64,000 nucleotides of DNA from Geomonas limicola (lineage in GTDB: Bacteria > Desulfobacterota > Desulfuromonadia > Geobacterales > Geobacteraceae): the NCBI RefSeq assembly GCF_014193675.1, contig NZ_BLXZ01000008.1:1-64000 (forward strand). The letters run 5' to 3'. Numbering within the stretch: the first letter of the stretch is position 1; every line of letters begins with the position of its first letter. The notes below the pieces were generated by a model. That model was not told where the DNA came from. It worked only from the letters and a program-made list of their open reading frames with translations, and did no database searches. The position numbers and the translations under genes were made by a program. Below, piece by piece: positions 9,033 through 18,688 of this stretch.

Positions 9033-11093
9033 ATGACTGCGCAGAAGAACAACTCGCTCCGGCAGCATCTGACCGCCGTCAAGGCAGGGGAAAGGGTCTT
9101 TGAAAACGCGTTCCAAGGCATCAGCCGCATGATCCTGGAACAGGGTTTCGAGAAGGTCGTGGTGAACGCCAAGACTACCTACGACTTCAACATCTTTCGC
9201 ACCGGACGCAAACACACCATCGGGATGTACGACGAAATCAACAGTTTCGTCTCATTCGTCAAGGATGCGGCCGAAGGGGGCTCCAGCAAGGAGATGGCCT
9301 TCGTGCTGGTCGGTGAGCCGGGCAACGGCAAGACCTTCTTCGTGGAGTTCCTCTGCGCCCAGTACCGCAACTTCCTGGCCCGCGAGCGAAACCGCAAATA
9401 CAGCTTCCGCTTCCTGAACATGGACAAGCTGGGGACCTACGGCAAGATCCGCGAAATCGATTCGCAGACCTACGAGGACCCCATGATCCTGGCCATGAAC
9501 TTCTACGACAGCGTCGAGGAGAACCGGCGCTTTCTGGCCGAGCAGGGGGGCTTCACCGAGGACGAGCTGGATCTTTTGTACCGGAACTACCGTCCCCTGG
9601 GGGCCTGCAGCGGCTACATCTGGAACGACATCCGCCAGCACGCCGACAACAACCTCGAAGCGATGCTGGATCAGTTGGCGGTGATCCCGGTTCCCATGAG
9701 CGAGAGCCTGGGGACCCTGACCGGCAAGTATCCCGCCAAGGACAAGATCACGTCCTCGGCGGTGGACCTCCTGGGTGAAGAATCGATCCAGCGCCTGCTG
9801 CACATCACCGACACCAACAACCCGTACCGCTTCGACTTGAGACGCGGCGCGCTGGCCCGCGTGGCCGGGGGTGGCATCCACTTCTCGGACGAGATCTTCA
9901 AGAACAAGAAGGACCTGGTCCAGGTGTACCTCGGTGTCATCCAGAACCGGGCCATCGAGATCGACGGCTACAAGTGGCCCATCGACTCGATGATCATTGC
10001 CACCAGCAACAACTCCGAATTCAACCGCTTCCTGGCCGAGAAGGAAGAGGCGCCGATCGTGGACCGTTGCCGCATCTGCTACGTGTCGCACAACACCAAC
10101 TACCGAATGCAGGAAGGGCTCACCTCCTATGCTATCGGCTCCGACTCGAAGACGACCTTGACCAAGGAGACGCTGCACCAGGATCCGAACCTGAACTACG
10201 CGGCATCGGTAGGCGTGGTGCTGACCCGGTTGCCGCGGAGCGAGAAGCTGACCCCCATCGAGACCATGAAGCTCGCGGCCGGCGAGGTGGCCGGCGAGAA
10301 GAGCATCAAGGCGCTCGCCGAGGTGATCGACGCCTTGGGGCAGGAACCGGACATCACCAAGCGCTTCGGACAGCGCGGGCTTGGGCATCGCTCTTTAGGG
10401 CGCAGCATCCAGATCCTCAAGGAGAGCTCGGACACCAACGAGGGGCGCTGCATGGTCGCCTACGACATCTTCAAGGCCCTGGAACGGGTGGTGCTCGACT
10501 ACGTGGTGGATACCAACGAGCGCGCAAAGTACCTCGAGGACCTGAAGACCGGCAAGAAGCTCTACCGTGAGCGGATCATGACCGAGATGTTCAACGCCTA
10601 CATGGACGAGCCGATGGCCATCCGCAAGGATGTGCAGAACTACGTGAACATGATCATCGGCATCGACGCCGAGAACCTGGGGCCGGACCGGATGTGGAAG
10701 TACAAGGATCCCCAGACCGGCGAGTTGCGGGCGCTGAAGATCGACGAGCGTTACGTGAAGAGCGTCGAGGAGCGCATCGGGCTCAAGACCGAGGAACAGC
10801 GCGCCTCGTTCAGGACCTCGATCCGCAAGATCTACGGCCAGAAGATCTCGGTCGATCCGAACTACGACTTCATGGACAACCTCGAACTGGTGAAGGCGGT
10901 CACCGATGTGAGGCTCAAGTCGGACATTGCCGGCGCGGGAAGCCTGATCGGCGCCTTGGCCAACCGAACCAACGAGGAGAACCAGAAGCTCTACGACCGC
11001 ATGATCGTGACCATGCTCGGCAAGCTCGGCTACTGCCGCACCTGTGCCCAGAAAACCATCGAGTACTTCTGCACTCAGGAGGACGAGAGCTAG
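9033..11093 (+). CDS. prkA: PrkA-family serine protein kinase / AAA+ protein (YeaG type)
   Basis: A 686-residue PrkA protein: N-terminal AAA+ domain with Walker A GEPGNGKT near residue 95 and an IIATSNNSEFNRF sensor region, then the PrkA C-terminal domain. Bacillus PrkA and E. coli YeaG belong to this family and act in sporulation, starvation and acid responses; AAA protease activity has also been proposed. The start at 9033 has GGAGG ten bases upstream, and a TTG 51 bases earlier is rejected. It is the first gene of the conserved prkA-yeaH-spoVR block, here extended by a second PrkA homologue. A zinc-ribbon-like CRTC...FC pair sits near the C-terminus. Cytosolic. Confidence 0.93.
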   Translation: MTAQKNNSLRQHLTAVKAGERVFENAFQGISRMILEQGFEKVVVNAKTTYDFNIFRTGRKHTIGMYDEINSFVSFVKDAAEGGSSKEMAFVLVGEPGNGKTFFVEFLCAQYRNFLARERNRKYSFRFLNMDKLGTYGKIREIDSQTYEDPMILAMNFYDSVEENRRFLAEQGGFTEDELDLLYRNYRPLGACSGYIWNDIRQHADNNLEAMLDQLAVIPVPMSESLGTLTGKYPAKDKITSSAVDLLGEESIQRLLHITDTNNPYRFDLRRGALARVAGGGIHFSDEIFKNKKDLVQVYLGVIQNRAIEIDGYKWPIDSMIIATSNNSEFNRFLAEKEEAPIVDRCRICYVSHNTNYRMQEGLTSYAIGSDSKTTLTKETLHQDPNLNYAASVGVVLTRLPRSEKLTPIETMKLAAGEVAGEKSIKALAEVIDALGQEPDITKRFGQRGLGHRSLGRSIQILKESSDTNEGRCMVAYDIFKALERVVLDYVVDTNERAKYLEDLKTGKKLYRERIMTEMFNAYMDEPMAIRKDVQNYVNMIIGIDAENLGPDRMWKYKDPQTGELRALKIDERYVKSVEERIGLKTEEQRASFRTSIRKIYGQKISVDPNYDFMDNLELVKAVTDVRLKSDIAGAGSLIGALANRTNEENQKLYDRMIVTMLGKLGYCRTCAQKTIEYFCTQEDES

Positions 11094-11243
11094 AGGCAGG
11101 GGCGCGAAGCCCCCCCTCCCCTTGCGGGAGGTTGCCACGGAGTGACACTCACCCTGGGGTCGCGTCCAGAGCTGGTCAGAGGTTACTGGAGCCTTGAGAG
11201 GCTACAGGTCCACTTTAAGTAGGGCAATTGTCAACGAGGGCGG

Positions 11244-12620
11244 ATGGACGCCATGAAAGATCCGGAAAAATACCTGGAAGAGCTGAAAGCGAAGGGGCTG
11301 GACCCGGAACGAGCCGAGCGGTTCGCGCGGGAGTTGGTCCTGCCGGGACATCGCGAGATCTCCACCGGTGACCGTGGTGGCCCGTTCCCGCTCTTTTCCC
11401 GCGGGCTCTACACCTGGCACGACCTGGCTGTCCTGCAGGCCCAGGAGCGGGTGGCCAACCCCTTCACCATGCAGATGAAGGCGCTCGACGAACTCCTGGA
11501 GCGGGACCGGCAGCGCGAGAAGGACGGCTTCCCCCGCAAGATCAAGGTGGGGCGCCTGGTAAAGCCGGGGAAAGGTGGCAAAGGGAAGATCGTGGTGGTC
11601 CCCTCGACGGAGGAGGAGAAGCTGGTCCACGACCCGACCATCCGTCCTCCCGGCGAAGGGGGATCGACCGGCGGGGCCGGCAAGGGTGAGGAAGGCGAGG
11701 TCATCGGCGAGCAGAAGGTGCGGGAAACCGGTGAGGACTCGGGGCAGGGGCCGGGGCAGGGCGAAGGTGAGGCCCACGAACTGGACACCTCGGCCTACGA
11801 ACTGGGCCGCGTGCTGACCGAGCAGTTCCAGCTCCCCAACCTGCGCGAAAAGGGTAAGAAACGCTCCTTCACCCGCTACGTCTACGATCTTACCGACCGC
11901 AACCGCGGCTCCGGCCAGGTGCTGGACAAGAAGGCGACCTTGCGCAAGCTGGTGGAGACCAACATCGCGCTGGGGAACCTCCCGGACGTGGGGGATATCG
12001 ACCCGAGCCGTTTCCTGATCTCGCCGCGCGACAAGGTGTACCGGATCTTCTCCATGGAAAAGGACTACGAGCCGCAGGCCATGGTCTTCTTCCTGCGCGA
12101 CTACTCAGGTTCCATGGCCGGCAAGGTGACCGAGTTGGTCTGCACCCAGCACGTCATGATCTACAGCTGGCTCTTGTACCAGTACGCGGGGCAGGTGGAA
12201 TCGCGCTTCATCCTGCATGACACCGAGGCGAAGGAAGTCCCCGACTTCAACACCTACTACAACTCGCGGGTGGCTGGCGGCACCGAGGTGGCCAGCGCCT
12301 ACAAGCTGGTGAACGAGATCGTCGCCAAGGAAAACCTGGCGGCCGACTACAACATCTATGTGTTCCACGGCACCGACGGCGACGACTGGGACACCGGCGG
12401 CGACAAGTCGATCCCCGAGCTGGTGAAGATGCTCAGCTACGTAAGCCGCATGGGGGTGACCATCGCCGAGCACAGCGGCACCCAGTGGACCGAGGTGGCA
12501 CGCTACCTCGAAGGGTCGGGGCTTTTGCGCGACAAGGCGGACCTGCTGCGCATGGACGTGATGACCGAGGACGCCGAGGAAGCCCGGGTCATCGACGGGA
12601 TCAGGAAGCTGATTTCCTAG
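11244..12620 (+). CDS. YeaH/YhbH family protein (DUF444) with a VWA-like MIDAS motif
   Basis: The 458-residue protein matches the DUF444 family, whose members YeaH (E. coli) and YhbH (Bacillus) are encoded beside prkA. The middle is low-complexity and charged (GEGGSTGGAGKGEEGEV; GQGPGQGEGEAHELD, residues about 135-180). The C-terminal half has FLRDYSGSMAGK near residue 285, a D-x-S-x-S metal-binding site as in von Willebrand A domains, and a later TDGDDWDTGGD loop. It probably binds a partner through a metal-dependent site. A start three codons later (11253) is equally possible. The gap to prkA is 150 bases. Confidence 0.92.
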   Translation: MDAMKDPEKYLEELKAKGLDPERAERFARELVLPGHREISTGDRGGPFPLFSRGLYTWHDLAVLQAQERVANPFTMQMKALDELLERDRQREKDGFPRKIKVGRLVKPGKGGKGKIVVVPSTEEEKLVHDPTIRPPGEGGSTGGAGKGEEGEVIGEQKVRETGEDSGQGPGQGEGEAHELDTSAYELGRVLTEQFQLPNLREKGKKRSFTRYVYDLTDRNRGSGQVLDKKATLRKLVETNIALGNLPDVGDIDPSRFLISPRDKVYRIFSMEKDYEPQAMVFFLRDYSGSMAGKVTELVCTQHVMIYSWLLYQYAGQVESRFILHDTEAKEVPDFNTYYNSRVAGGTEVASAYKLVNEIVAKENLAADYNIYVFHGTDGDDWDTGGDKSIPELVKMLSYVSRMGVTIAEHSGTQWTEVARYLEGSGLLRDKADLLRMDVMTEDAEEARVIDGIRKLIS

Positions 12621-12634
12621 GGGCAATCCCCCCT

Positions 12635-12659
12635 GTCCCCCCCTTTCAAAGGGGGGGAC
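12635..12659. repeat. Perfect GC palindrome between yeaH-like and spoVR genes
   Basis: Twelve-base arms GTCCCCCCCTTT and AAAGGGGGGGAC around a single C, 15 bases after the DUF444 stop. It has no T tract, so it is not a standard terminator. It looks like a dispersed extragenic palindrome that could protect or pause the operon transcript. Confidence 0.6.
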
Positions 12660-12831
12660 GCGAGGTCAGCTGCAGCGAATCAAGGGCGGCTTCTTCCGCA
12701 AGGGACAAGGGCGTTCAGGTAGAGGCGAATAATCAAGCGCCCGACGCTGCTGACCAAGGGCGGAAAGGGGGCAGGCACCTGGCGGAGCCAGTCCCCCTCA
12801 TAAAACGGATACCGATCATCCAGAGGCTGTT

Positions 12832-14457
12832 ATGGAACTGATCAACCAACATACCAAAGAGATCATGGAAGGGTGCAAGGTACGGGCGCGCGAGGCGGGC
12901 CTCTCCTTTACCGACGAAACCCTGGAGTACATCGTCACCAACCGGGACCTGATCGAACTCTCACCCAAGGTGATGATCCCCACGCTCTACGACTACTGGG
13001 TGCACGACGTCGAGGTGCTGCGCGGCAAGGGGGAGTACGAGCTCTACCCGCACAACCCCTACGAAACCGTCATCAACACCCGGCCGGCCATCTCTTTTTA
13101 CAACGACAACAATCCGGACTGGTTGAACGTGATGATCTTCTACCACGTGCTGGGGCATATCGACTTCTTCCAGAACAACCACTGCTTCCGGCACACCTGG
13201 GAGTACGACTTCACCGGCGAAGCGCTCTCGGACAAGCGGGTCATCGCCAAGCTGCGCGCCGAGAAGGGGCGCTGGGTCGACTACATCCTGGAGTTCGCCC
13301 GTTCCATCGACAACCTGGTGGGGTACCACGAGGAGCTCTCGCCGCTTCTGGCACCGAGTGCCGCAGAGTGCTCGGCACGGCTCAACTACTACTTCGACGT
13401 CTTCTTGCAGGCGGTCAAAAAAGTCGCGATCGGCGACTACCTGAAAGAGGTGGCGCACTTCAACGAGTTGGTGCAGGCGCATGGTTCGGAGCGCGGCGAG
13501 CAGCTCTTTTTTGCCGACGTGATCGCCAAGTATCCTGAGCTCGATGCCCACTTCGCCAGGAACGCCGGGGTGCAGCACCGTGAGCGCCACGACCTGTTGC
13601 GCTTCTTGATCGAGAACTCGGAGTTTCTGGCGCGCGAGGAGAACCAGTGGATGCGCTCGGTACTCGAGGTCGTGAGGAAGACGTCGATCTTCTTCCAGCC
13701 CCAGATCCGCACCAAGATCATGAACGAGGGGTGGGCGAGCTACTGGCACGAGAAGCTCTTTCTCGAGGACGACCGGATCAAGGGGCACGAGGTCGACTTC
13801 GCCCGGGTGCACGCTGGCGTCACCTCGTTGCCGCGGGTCGGCATGAACCCCTATGCCTTGGGGATGCGGCTCATGCAGTTTTTAAAGGAAGCGGGCGACG
13901 CCGGTCGGGTGGGGTACGACTTCCACCGCCTCACTGATGCCGAGGCGCGCAAGAATTACAAAACGGACGCGGGCCTGGGCGACCAACTGATCTACAAGGT
14001 GCGCTCCGAGCTCTCCGACTTTTTGTTCATCAAGTACTTCGTGGACCAGGAGTTCACTGACCGCCATAACCTGTTCGTTACCGGCAAGCGCCTGGATCCC
14101 CAGCGCATGGTCTGGCAGTACTACGTGAAGAGCCGTAAGGCCGAGGATTACCGGGACATGGTGCTGGCATCCCTGTACCACCCTCCCTACATCGAGATCG
14201 CTCCGGAGCGCGGCGAGAACGGCACGCTCTACCTGGTGCACCATTTCGAGGGGAAGCAGCTGGTGCAGGAGTACATCGCCAACACGCTGGTAGGGATCGA
14301 GTTCCTCTGGGGTAACGAGGTCCAGCTGGAGACCAGCGAGGCGGTGGTGGACGCGCCGCGCGGCGCCGGCCGTGAGGGGGCCGAGGAACCGCAGATCACC
14401 TGGCAGCGGGTGCTCTACACCATGAAGAACAAGACCTTGAATCGTAAGACCCTGTGA
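12832..14457 (+). CDS. spoVR: SpoVR family protein (YcgB type)
   Basis: A 541-residue SpoVR protein, close to the usual 470-540. Diagnostic segments include YDYWVHDVEVLRGKGEYELY, VMIFYHVLGHIDFFQNNHCF, IMNEGWASYWHEK and GVTSLPRVGMNPYALGMRLM. The conserved histidines and glutamates hint at a metal site. SpoVR is needed for spore cortex formation in Bacillus; in non-sporulating bacteria its role with PrkA is a poorly understood stress response. AGAGG precedes the ATG. It follows the DUF444 gene after 211 bases and precedes the second PrkA gene by only 15. Confidence 0.95.
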   Translation: MELINQHTKEIMEGCKVRAREAGLSFTDETLEYIVTNRDLIELSPKVMIPTLYDYWVHDVEVLRGKGEYELYPHNPYETVINTRPAISFYNDNNPDWLNVMIFYHVLGHIDFFQNNHCFRHTWEYDFTGEALSDKRVIAKLRAEKGRWVDYILEFARSIDNLVGYHEELSPLLAPSAAECSARLNYYFDVFLQAVKKVAIGDYLKEVAHFNELVQAHGSERGEQLFFADVIAKYPELDAHFARNAGVQHRERHDLLRFLIENSEFLAREENQWMRSVLEVVRKTSIFFQPQIRTKIMNEGWASYWHEKLFLEDDRIKGHEVDFARVHAGVTSLPRVGMNPYALGMRLMQFLKEAGDAGRVGYDFHRLTDAEARKNYKTDAGLGDQLIYKVRSELSDFLFIKYFVDQEFTDRHNLFVTGKRLDPQRMVWQYYVKSRKAEDYRDMVLASLYHPPYIEIAPERGENGTLYLVHHFEGKQLVQEYIANTLVGIEFLWGNEVQLETSEAVVDAPRGAGREGAEEPQITWQRVLYTMKNKTLNRKTL

Positions 14458-14472
14458 CAGGCGGGACAAGCC

Positions 14473-16761
14473 ATGCCAGACATCGAAACCGTACTCAAAC
14501 AGCTAAGCCGCACCATCGTGGAACGGGAAAAGGGTGGCGCAATCTCCTACCAGGAGTACATCAAGCTGGTGGCCGAGCATCCGGCGCAGATGATGCGCAA
14601 CGTCTTCCAGCTGTTCCACGACATGGTGAAGAGCTACGTGAGCCAGGGGGTAGACGAGTACCCCGACGACCCCGAGTCGATCAACTTCGCCAGCTTCGAC
14701 ACCCGTAGGCTCTTCGTAGAAAATTCAGACCGCCCCTTCTTCGCCGACCGGCTCTTCGCCAACCGGTTCATGAACCATGTGGCCGCTATGAAGAGCGGGG
14801 CACGCCAGAACAAGATCTACATCTTCGAAGGACCGCCGGGTTCGGGAAAGAGCACCTTCCTCAACAACCTCCTGATGAAGTTCGAGGAATACGCCAACAC
14901 CGAGGCCGGGCGCACCTACGAGGTGGTCTGGCACCTGGACCGGCGTATCCTGGGGCGCTTCAAGGAACACCAGGTCGGGGCCTTCATGGAGAAACTGTCG
15001 CACCTGTTGGACGAGTACGAGCTCGACCCGCAGGACCTGAACGAGGCCAAGGGGTCACTGCACCGCAACGACGTGGTGGAAATCCCCTGTCCGTCGCACG
15101 ACAGTCCGCTCCTCATGATCGACAAGGTGCAGCGGCGCCCCTTCTTCGACGACCTGTTCAACAACGACTCCTTCAAATGGCAGCTCTTTACCGAGAAGGA
15201 GTACGACTGGGTCTTCAGGGATGCGCCCTGCACCATCTGCAGCTCGCTGTTCCAGGCCCTCTCGGCGCGGCTCGAGGACCCGGCTGACCTCTTCAAGATG
15301 ATCCAGGTCCGTCCCTACCGCTTCAACCGTCGCCTGGGCGAGGGGATCACCGTGTTCAACCCCGGCGACAAGCCGATGCGGCAGATCGTTCTCACCAACG
15401 AGCTGTTGCAAAAGCGGATCGATCACCTGTTGGGTGATTCGAACGAGGTGAAGTACCTCTTCTCCAACTTCGCCCGGACCAACAACGGCATCTACGCCCT
15501 CATGGATGTTAAGTCGCACAACGCCGAGCGGCTCTTGGAGCTGCACAACATCATCTCCGAGGGGATCCACAAGGTCGAGGACATCGAGGAGAACGTCCGC
15601 TCGCTCTTCATCGCGCTCATGAACCCCGAGGACGAGCGTTCCATCGAAGGAGTACAGTCCTTCACCGACCGCATCGAGTTCATCAACATCCCCTACGTGA
15701 TGGACCTCAATACCGAGGTGGAGATCTACCGGAACATCTTCGGCAAGCACATCGACGGCAGCTTCCTGCCGCGGGTGTTGCACAACTTCGCCCGGGTGAT
15801 CATCTCCACCAGGATGAACATCAAGTCGGACGCGCTCATCGAGTGGATCGGCGATCCCGAGAAGTACCGGCTCTACTGCGACGAACACCTGCAGATCCTC
15901 AAGATGGAGATCTACACCGGGCACATCCCGGAGTGGCTTACCGAGGAGGACCGCAAACGGCTCACCGCCAAACGGCGCAAGAAAATCATCGCCGAGAGCG
16001 AGCACGAAGGGGATCACGGCTTCTCGGGGCGCGAATCGATCAAGATCTTCTCCGATTTCTATGCGGCCTACGCCCGCAAGGACAAGATGATCAACATGAG
16101 TCACCTTTCCACCTTCTTCCTGCGCTGGAGAAAGGAACTCAAGGAGCTGATTCCCGAGGGGTTCATGGAGAGCCTGGTGCACAACTACGATTTCGTGGTG
16201 CTCCAGGAGGTGAAGGAGGCGCTCTACTACTACAACGAGGCGCAGATCGAGCGCGACACCCTGCACTACATGTTCGCCGTCAACTTCGAGCCGGGTTCCG
16301 TCGAGGTGTGCCGGTTCACCGGGGAACGTTTGGAGATTACCGAGGAGTTCCTTTTGGCCATCGAGGGGAGGCTCTTGGGACAGAAGGCAGACGAGGAGAG
16401 CCGGCATCGTTTCAGGAGAGAGACCCAGAAGGAGTACACCGGGCGGGCACTTACCCAGGAGATCCTGGTGGAGGGGAAACGGCCGCAGGAGACCGCGCTG
16501 TACCAGGACCTGCACGACCGTTACGTGTACAACCTGAAAGAGAAAGTGCTGGAGCCGTTCCTGGAAAATGCCAACTTCCGGCGCGCCATCAAGGACTACG
16601 ACACCGAGGCCTTCAAGACCTACGACAAGCGGATCCGCGACGACGTGAGCTTCCTGATCAACAACCTGAGCTCTGATAAATTCAAGTACACCAAGCAGGC
16701 TGCCAAGGAGATCTGCGTCTACGTGATCGACAACGACCTGGCGCGGAAGTTCCATGTATGA
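14473..16761 (+). CDS. Second PrkA-like AAA+ protein / serine kinase, divergent
   Basis: A 762-residue PrkA-family protein, distinct from the one at 9033 and about 75 residues longer. Walker A is FEGPPGSGKSTFLNN near residue 118. PrkA-like blocks include RPYRFNRRLGEGITVFNPGD, NNGIYALMDVKSHNAERLLE and EFINIPYVMDLNTEVEIY. The C-terminus (KFKYTKQAAKEICVYVIDN) matches PrkA proteins. It ends the operon, 15 bases after spoVR, and is followed by a strong terminator. Carrying two PrkA paralogues around yeaH and spoVR suggests a hetero-oligomer or a kinase-substrate pair, which is inference. Confidence 0.88.
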   Translation: MPDIETVLKQLSRTIVEREKGGAISYQEYIKLVAEHPAQMMRNVFQLFHDMVKSYVSQGVDEYPDDPESINFASFDTRRLFVENSDRPFFADRLFANRFMNHVAAMKSGARQNKIYIFEGPPGSGKSTFLNNLLMKFEEYANTEAGRTYEVVWHLDRRILGRFKEHQVGAFMEKLSHLLDEYELDPQDLNEAKGSLHRNDVVEIPCPSHDSPLLMIDKVQRRPFFDDLFNNDSFKWQLFTEKEYDWVFRDAPCTICSSLFQALSARLEDPADLFKMIQVRPYRFNRRLGEGITVFNPGDKPMRQIVLTNELLQKRIDHLLGDSNEVKYLFSNFARTNNGIYALMDVKSHNAERLLELHNIISEGIHKVEDIEENVRSLFIALMNPEDERSIEGVQSFTDRIEFINIPYVMDLNTEVEIYRNIFGKHIDGSFLPRVLHNFARVIISTRMNIKSDALIEWIGDPEKYRLYCDEHLQILKMEIYTGHIPEWLTEEDRKRLTAKRRKKIIAESEHEGDHGFSGRESIKIFSDFYAAYARKDKMINMSHLSTFFLRWRKELKELIPEGFMESLVHNYDFVVLQEVKEALYYYNEAQIERDTLHYMFAVNFEPGSVEVCRFTGERLEITEEFLLAIEGRLLGQKADEESRHRFRRETQKEYTGRALTQEILVEGKRPQETALYQDLHDRYVYNLKEKVLEPFLENANFRRAIKDYDTEAFKTYDKRIRDDVSFLINNLSSDKFKYTKQAAKEICVYVIDNDLARKFHV

Positions 16762-16821
16762 GACGCAGGGACTAGGGGCTGGGGATCAGGGATTAGGGAG
16801 AGGCAAAAGCGGGAAGCAAAA

Positions 16822-16856
16822 AGGGCAGGACGCCGAATGGCGCCTGCCCTTTTTTT
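16822..16856 (+). terminator. Terminator of the prkA-spoVR operon
   Basis: AGGGCAGG...GCC paired with GGCGCCTGCCCT around GAAT (16822-16850), followed by seven T residues. Confidence 0.88.
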
Positions 16857-16894
16857 GTTTGACAATCGGTGATGGTAATAGGTCGCCCCTGGCC

Positions 16895-18079
16895 TTACCC
16901 CACCAGTTTGAACCGGTTCACAACGGTGTTCAGATCGCGTGCCGAGTGTGCCAGGTTTGCCGCGGCCTGCTCGGACTGGTGGGCACCCTGGGCGGCATCG
17001 TGCACCACGCCGGTGATCTGCTGCATGCTCTCGGTTATGGTGGCGCTGGTCGCCGACTGCTGTTCGACGGCGGTTGCCACCTGGTCGACGTACTCCAGAA
17101 GCGGCGAAATCTGCTCCTTGATGAAGGCGATGGCCTGGCTGGAGTGCTGCACGTCCTCGCTGCCGGTACGCACGCTCTCGGCACTGCGCTCCATGGAGTC
17201 GACGACCTTCTTCACGTCCCCCTGCAGCGCGCCGATGATGGACTGGATCTCCCGAGTCGCCGTGGTGGTCCGCTCGGCAAGCCGGCGCACCTCGTCCGCC
17301 ACCACCGCAAAGCCGCGTCCCTGCTCGCCGGCCCGGGCCGCCTCGATGGCCGCGTTCAATGCCAAAAGGTTGGTCTGGTCGGCGATGTCCTGGATCGCGA
17401 CGATGATATCACCGATCCGCTCCGAGTTGGTCCCCAACGCCTTCACGTCATCCATGGTATCGACGACGCTCTTCTCGATGGCACCCATGATGGCCGCCAT
17501 GTGAGCGATGGTCTCGTCCCCTTTGCGGGTGGCGCTTTCGGTGCTCCCGGCACGCTCGGCCATCTTCTGGCAGCTGAGCGCGATGTCGCTGCTCACGGTT
17601 GCCATCTCGACCACGGCCGTCGACACGGAGTCGGACTGCTGCGAGGCCCGTCCTGTCCCCTCCGCTATCTTGCTGGAGGTGGCACTCAGTTCGCCGGAGG
17701 CGCTGGTCAGCTGGTTCGCCGTGCTCTGGATCCCGGAGATGATGTTACGCATCGACTCCTGCAGGTTCTGCAGGCTTCTGAGCATCTTGCTGATCTCGTT
17801 GTTGCGGTTGATCACGATGCGCTGGGTGAGGTCGCCGTTGGCCATGGTCTCCAGGTACCCCACCGTGCGGATCAGCGGAGCCCGGATCGACCAGATATTG
17901 AGTCCACCAAAGAGCGCGCCCAAAAGGATGAAAAGCACGATCGATCCGTAGCGGATCAAGCCGGACTCAAATCCCGCTGCCAGGGCCGCGGCTATGATGC
18001 AGAAGCTGTAGCAGACGCAGAGCAGGGTGAGCCGGAACCTGATGCTCATGTTGAGGTAGAAGTTGACGAGTTGGTTCAT
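16895..18079 (-). CDS. Methyl-accepting chemotaxis protein without a periplasmic sensor
   Basis: A 394-residue receptor. Two transmembrane helices lie close together (about residues 15-35 and 42-62), leaving almost no periplasmic loop, followed by a HAMP domain (about 63-118) and a cytoplasmic signalling domain. The hairpin tip is canonical: NLLALNAAIEAARAGEQGRG near residue 250. With no sensor domain it must read membrane state, a partner protein or a cytoplasmic cue. GGAGGCC precedes the ATG. A FliA-type promoter (18148-18174) ties expression to the flagellar regulon. Confidence 0.92.
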   Translation of the reverse strand: MNQLVNFYLNMSIRFRLTLLCVCYSFCIIAAALAAGFESGLIRYGSIVLFILLGALFGGLNIWSIRAPLIRTVGYLETMANGDLTQRIVINRNNEISKMLRSLQNLQESMRNIISGIQSTANQLTSASGELSATSSKIAEGTGRASQQSDSVSTAVVEMATVSSDIALSCQKMAERAGSTESATRKGDETIAHMAAIMGAIEKSVVDTMDDVKALGTNSERIGDIIVAIQDIADQTNLLALNAAIEAARAGEQGRGFAVVADEVRRLAERTTTATREIQSIIGALQGDVKKVVDSMERSAESVRTGSEDVQHSSQAIAFIKEQISPLLEYVDQVATAVEQQSATSATITESMQQITGVVHDAAQGAHQSEQAAANLAHSARDLNTVVNRFKLVG

Positions 18080-18147
18080 ATAGCGGCCTCCTTTGGCGCG
18101 GAACTCGGGCGGGGTGCCCTGCTGCTGACCGCGGTTCTCTCATGAGC

Positions 18148-18174
18148 TTATCGGCAGCTGCTGTTGTGACTTGA
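18148..18174 (-). promoter_or_regulatory. FliA (sigma-28) promoter of the chemotaxis receptor at 18079
   Basis: On the reverse strand, TCAAG (18170-18174), 14 bases, then GCCGATAA (18148-18155). The -10 element is a perfect sigma-28 match and TCAAG is the usual flagellar -35 core. It lies about 70 bases before the start codon. Confidence 0.75.
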
Positions 18175-18349
18175 ACGGAACTCGCCATTGTAGGAAAAAG
18201 TTAGTAGGATCTTGGGTGCTTGGCTGTCGGCCATGGTCATCGCACAGCCAGCGGCCCTCATAAAAAACGCTTGCATGGCGTTGCTAATCTGGTATAAGGA
18301 TAAATAAGATCGATATGGTCCTGTTGCTTGAGGGCGAAGGGGGGACTCG

Positions 18350-18640
18350 ATGGAACCGATACTGATATGCGCTCTGGCGGTGGTGGTATATGGAGGGTTG
18401 ATTACCTTGCGCGACTTGGTGCGCGATCTGGGAGTAGAAGGAATCGTGGTGAGCCGGCTTCTGGCGGGGTACTGGCAACGGGCGAAGGCCAGTGTGGTAC
18501 GCTCCGGGCATGATTTCCTCGGGTGGTTGGCGCCCCCTCGGCAACTGGTTTCCTACCGGTACGCGCGAACCACGGCGCCCCTTTCTTACAGCTCCGCGGT
18601 GCAGCATGCCGCACAGCAACGTATTCGCGGCGTAAGGTAA
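18350..18640 (+). CDS. Small hypothetical protein with an N-terminal hydrophobic segment
   Basis: A 96-residue frame starts with MEPILICALAVVVYGGLITL, a probable membrane anchor, followed by a basic, arginine-rich remainder. AGGGGGG stands before the ATG. A promoter-like TTGCAT-N16-TATAAG lies near 18270-18300 and a strong hairpin at 18689-18740 follows, so the gene has its own signals. No family is recognised. A real membrane-associated small protein is more likely than chance, but not proven. Confidence 0.5.
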   Translation: MEPILICALAVVVYGGLITLRDLVRDLGVEGIVVSRLLAGYWQRAKASVVRSGHDFLGWLAPPRQLVSYRYARTTAPLSYSSAVQHAAQQRIRGVR

Positions 18641-18688
18641 TCTACCAAACCGCGGAAGCCAACGAGGCTGCCGCCCATCGAACAACAA

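Noticed and set aside
12485..12841. 118-codon frame spanning the end of the DUF444 gene and the following gap
   Set aside because: It starts inside the DUF444 gene in another frame and has shadow-like composition; the downstream part is the extragenic palindrome region.
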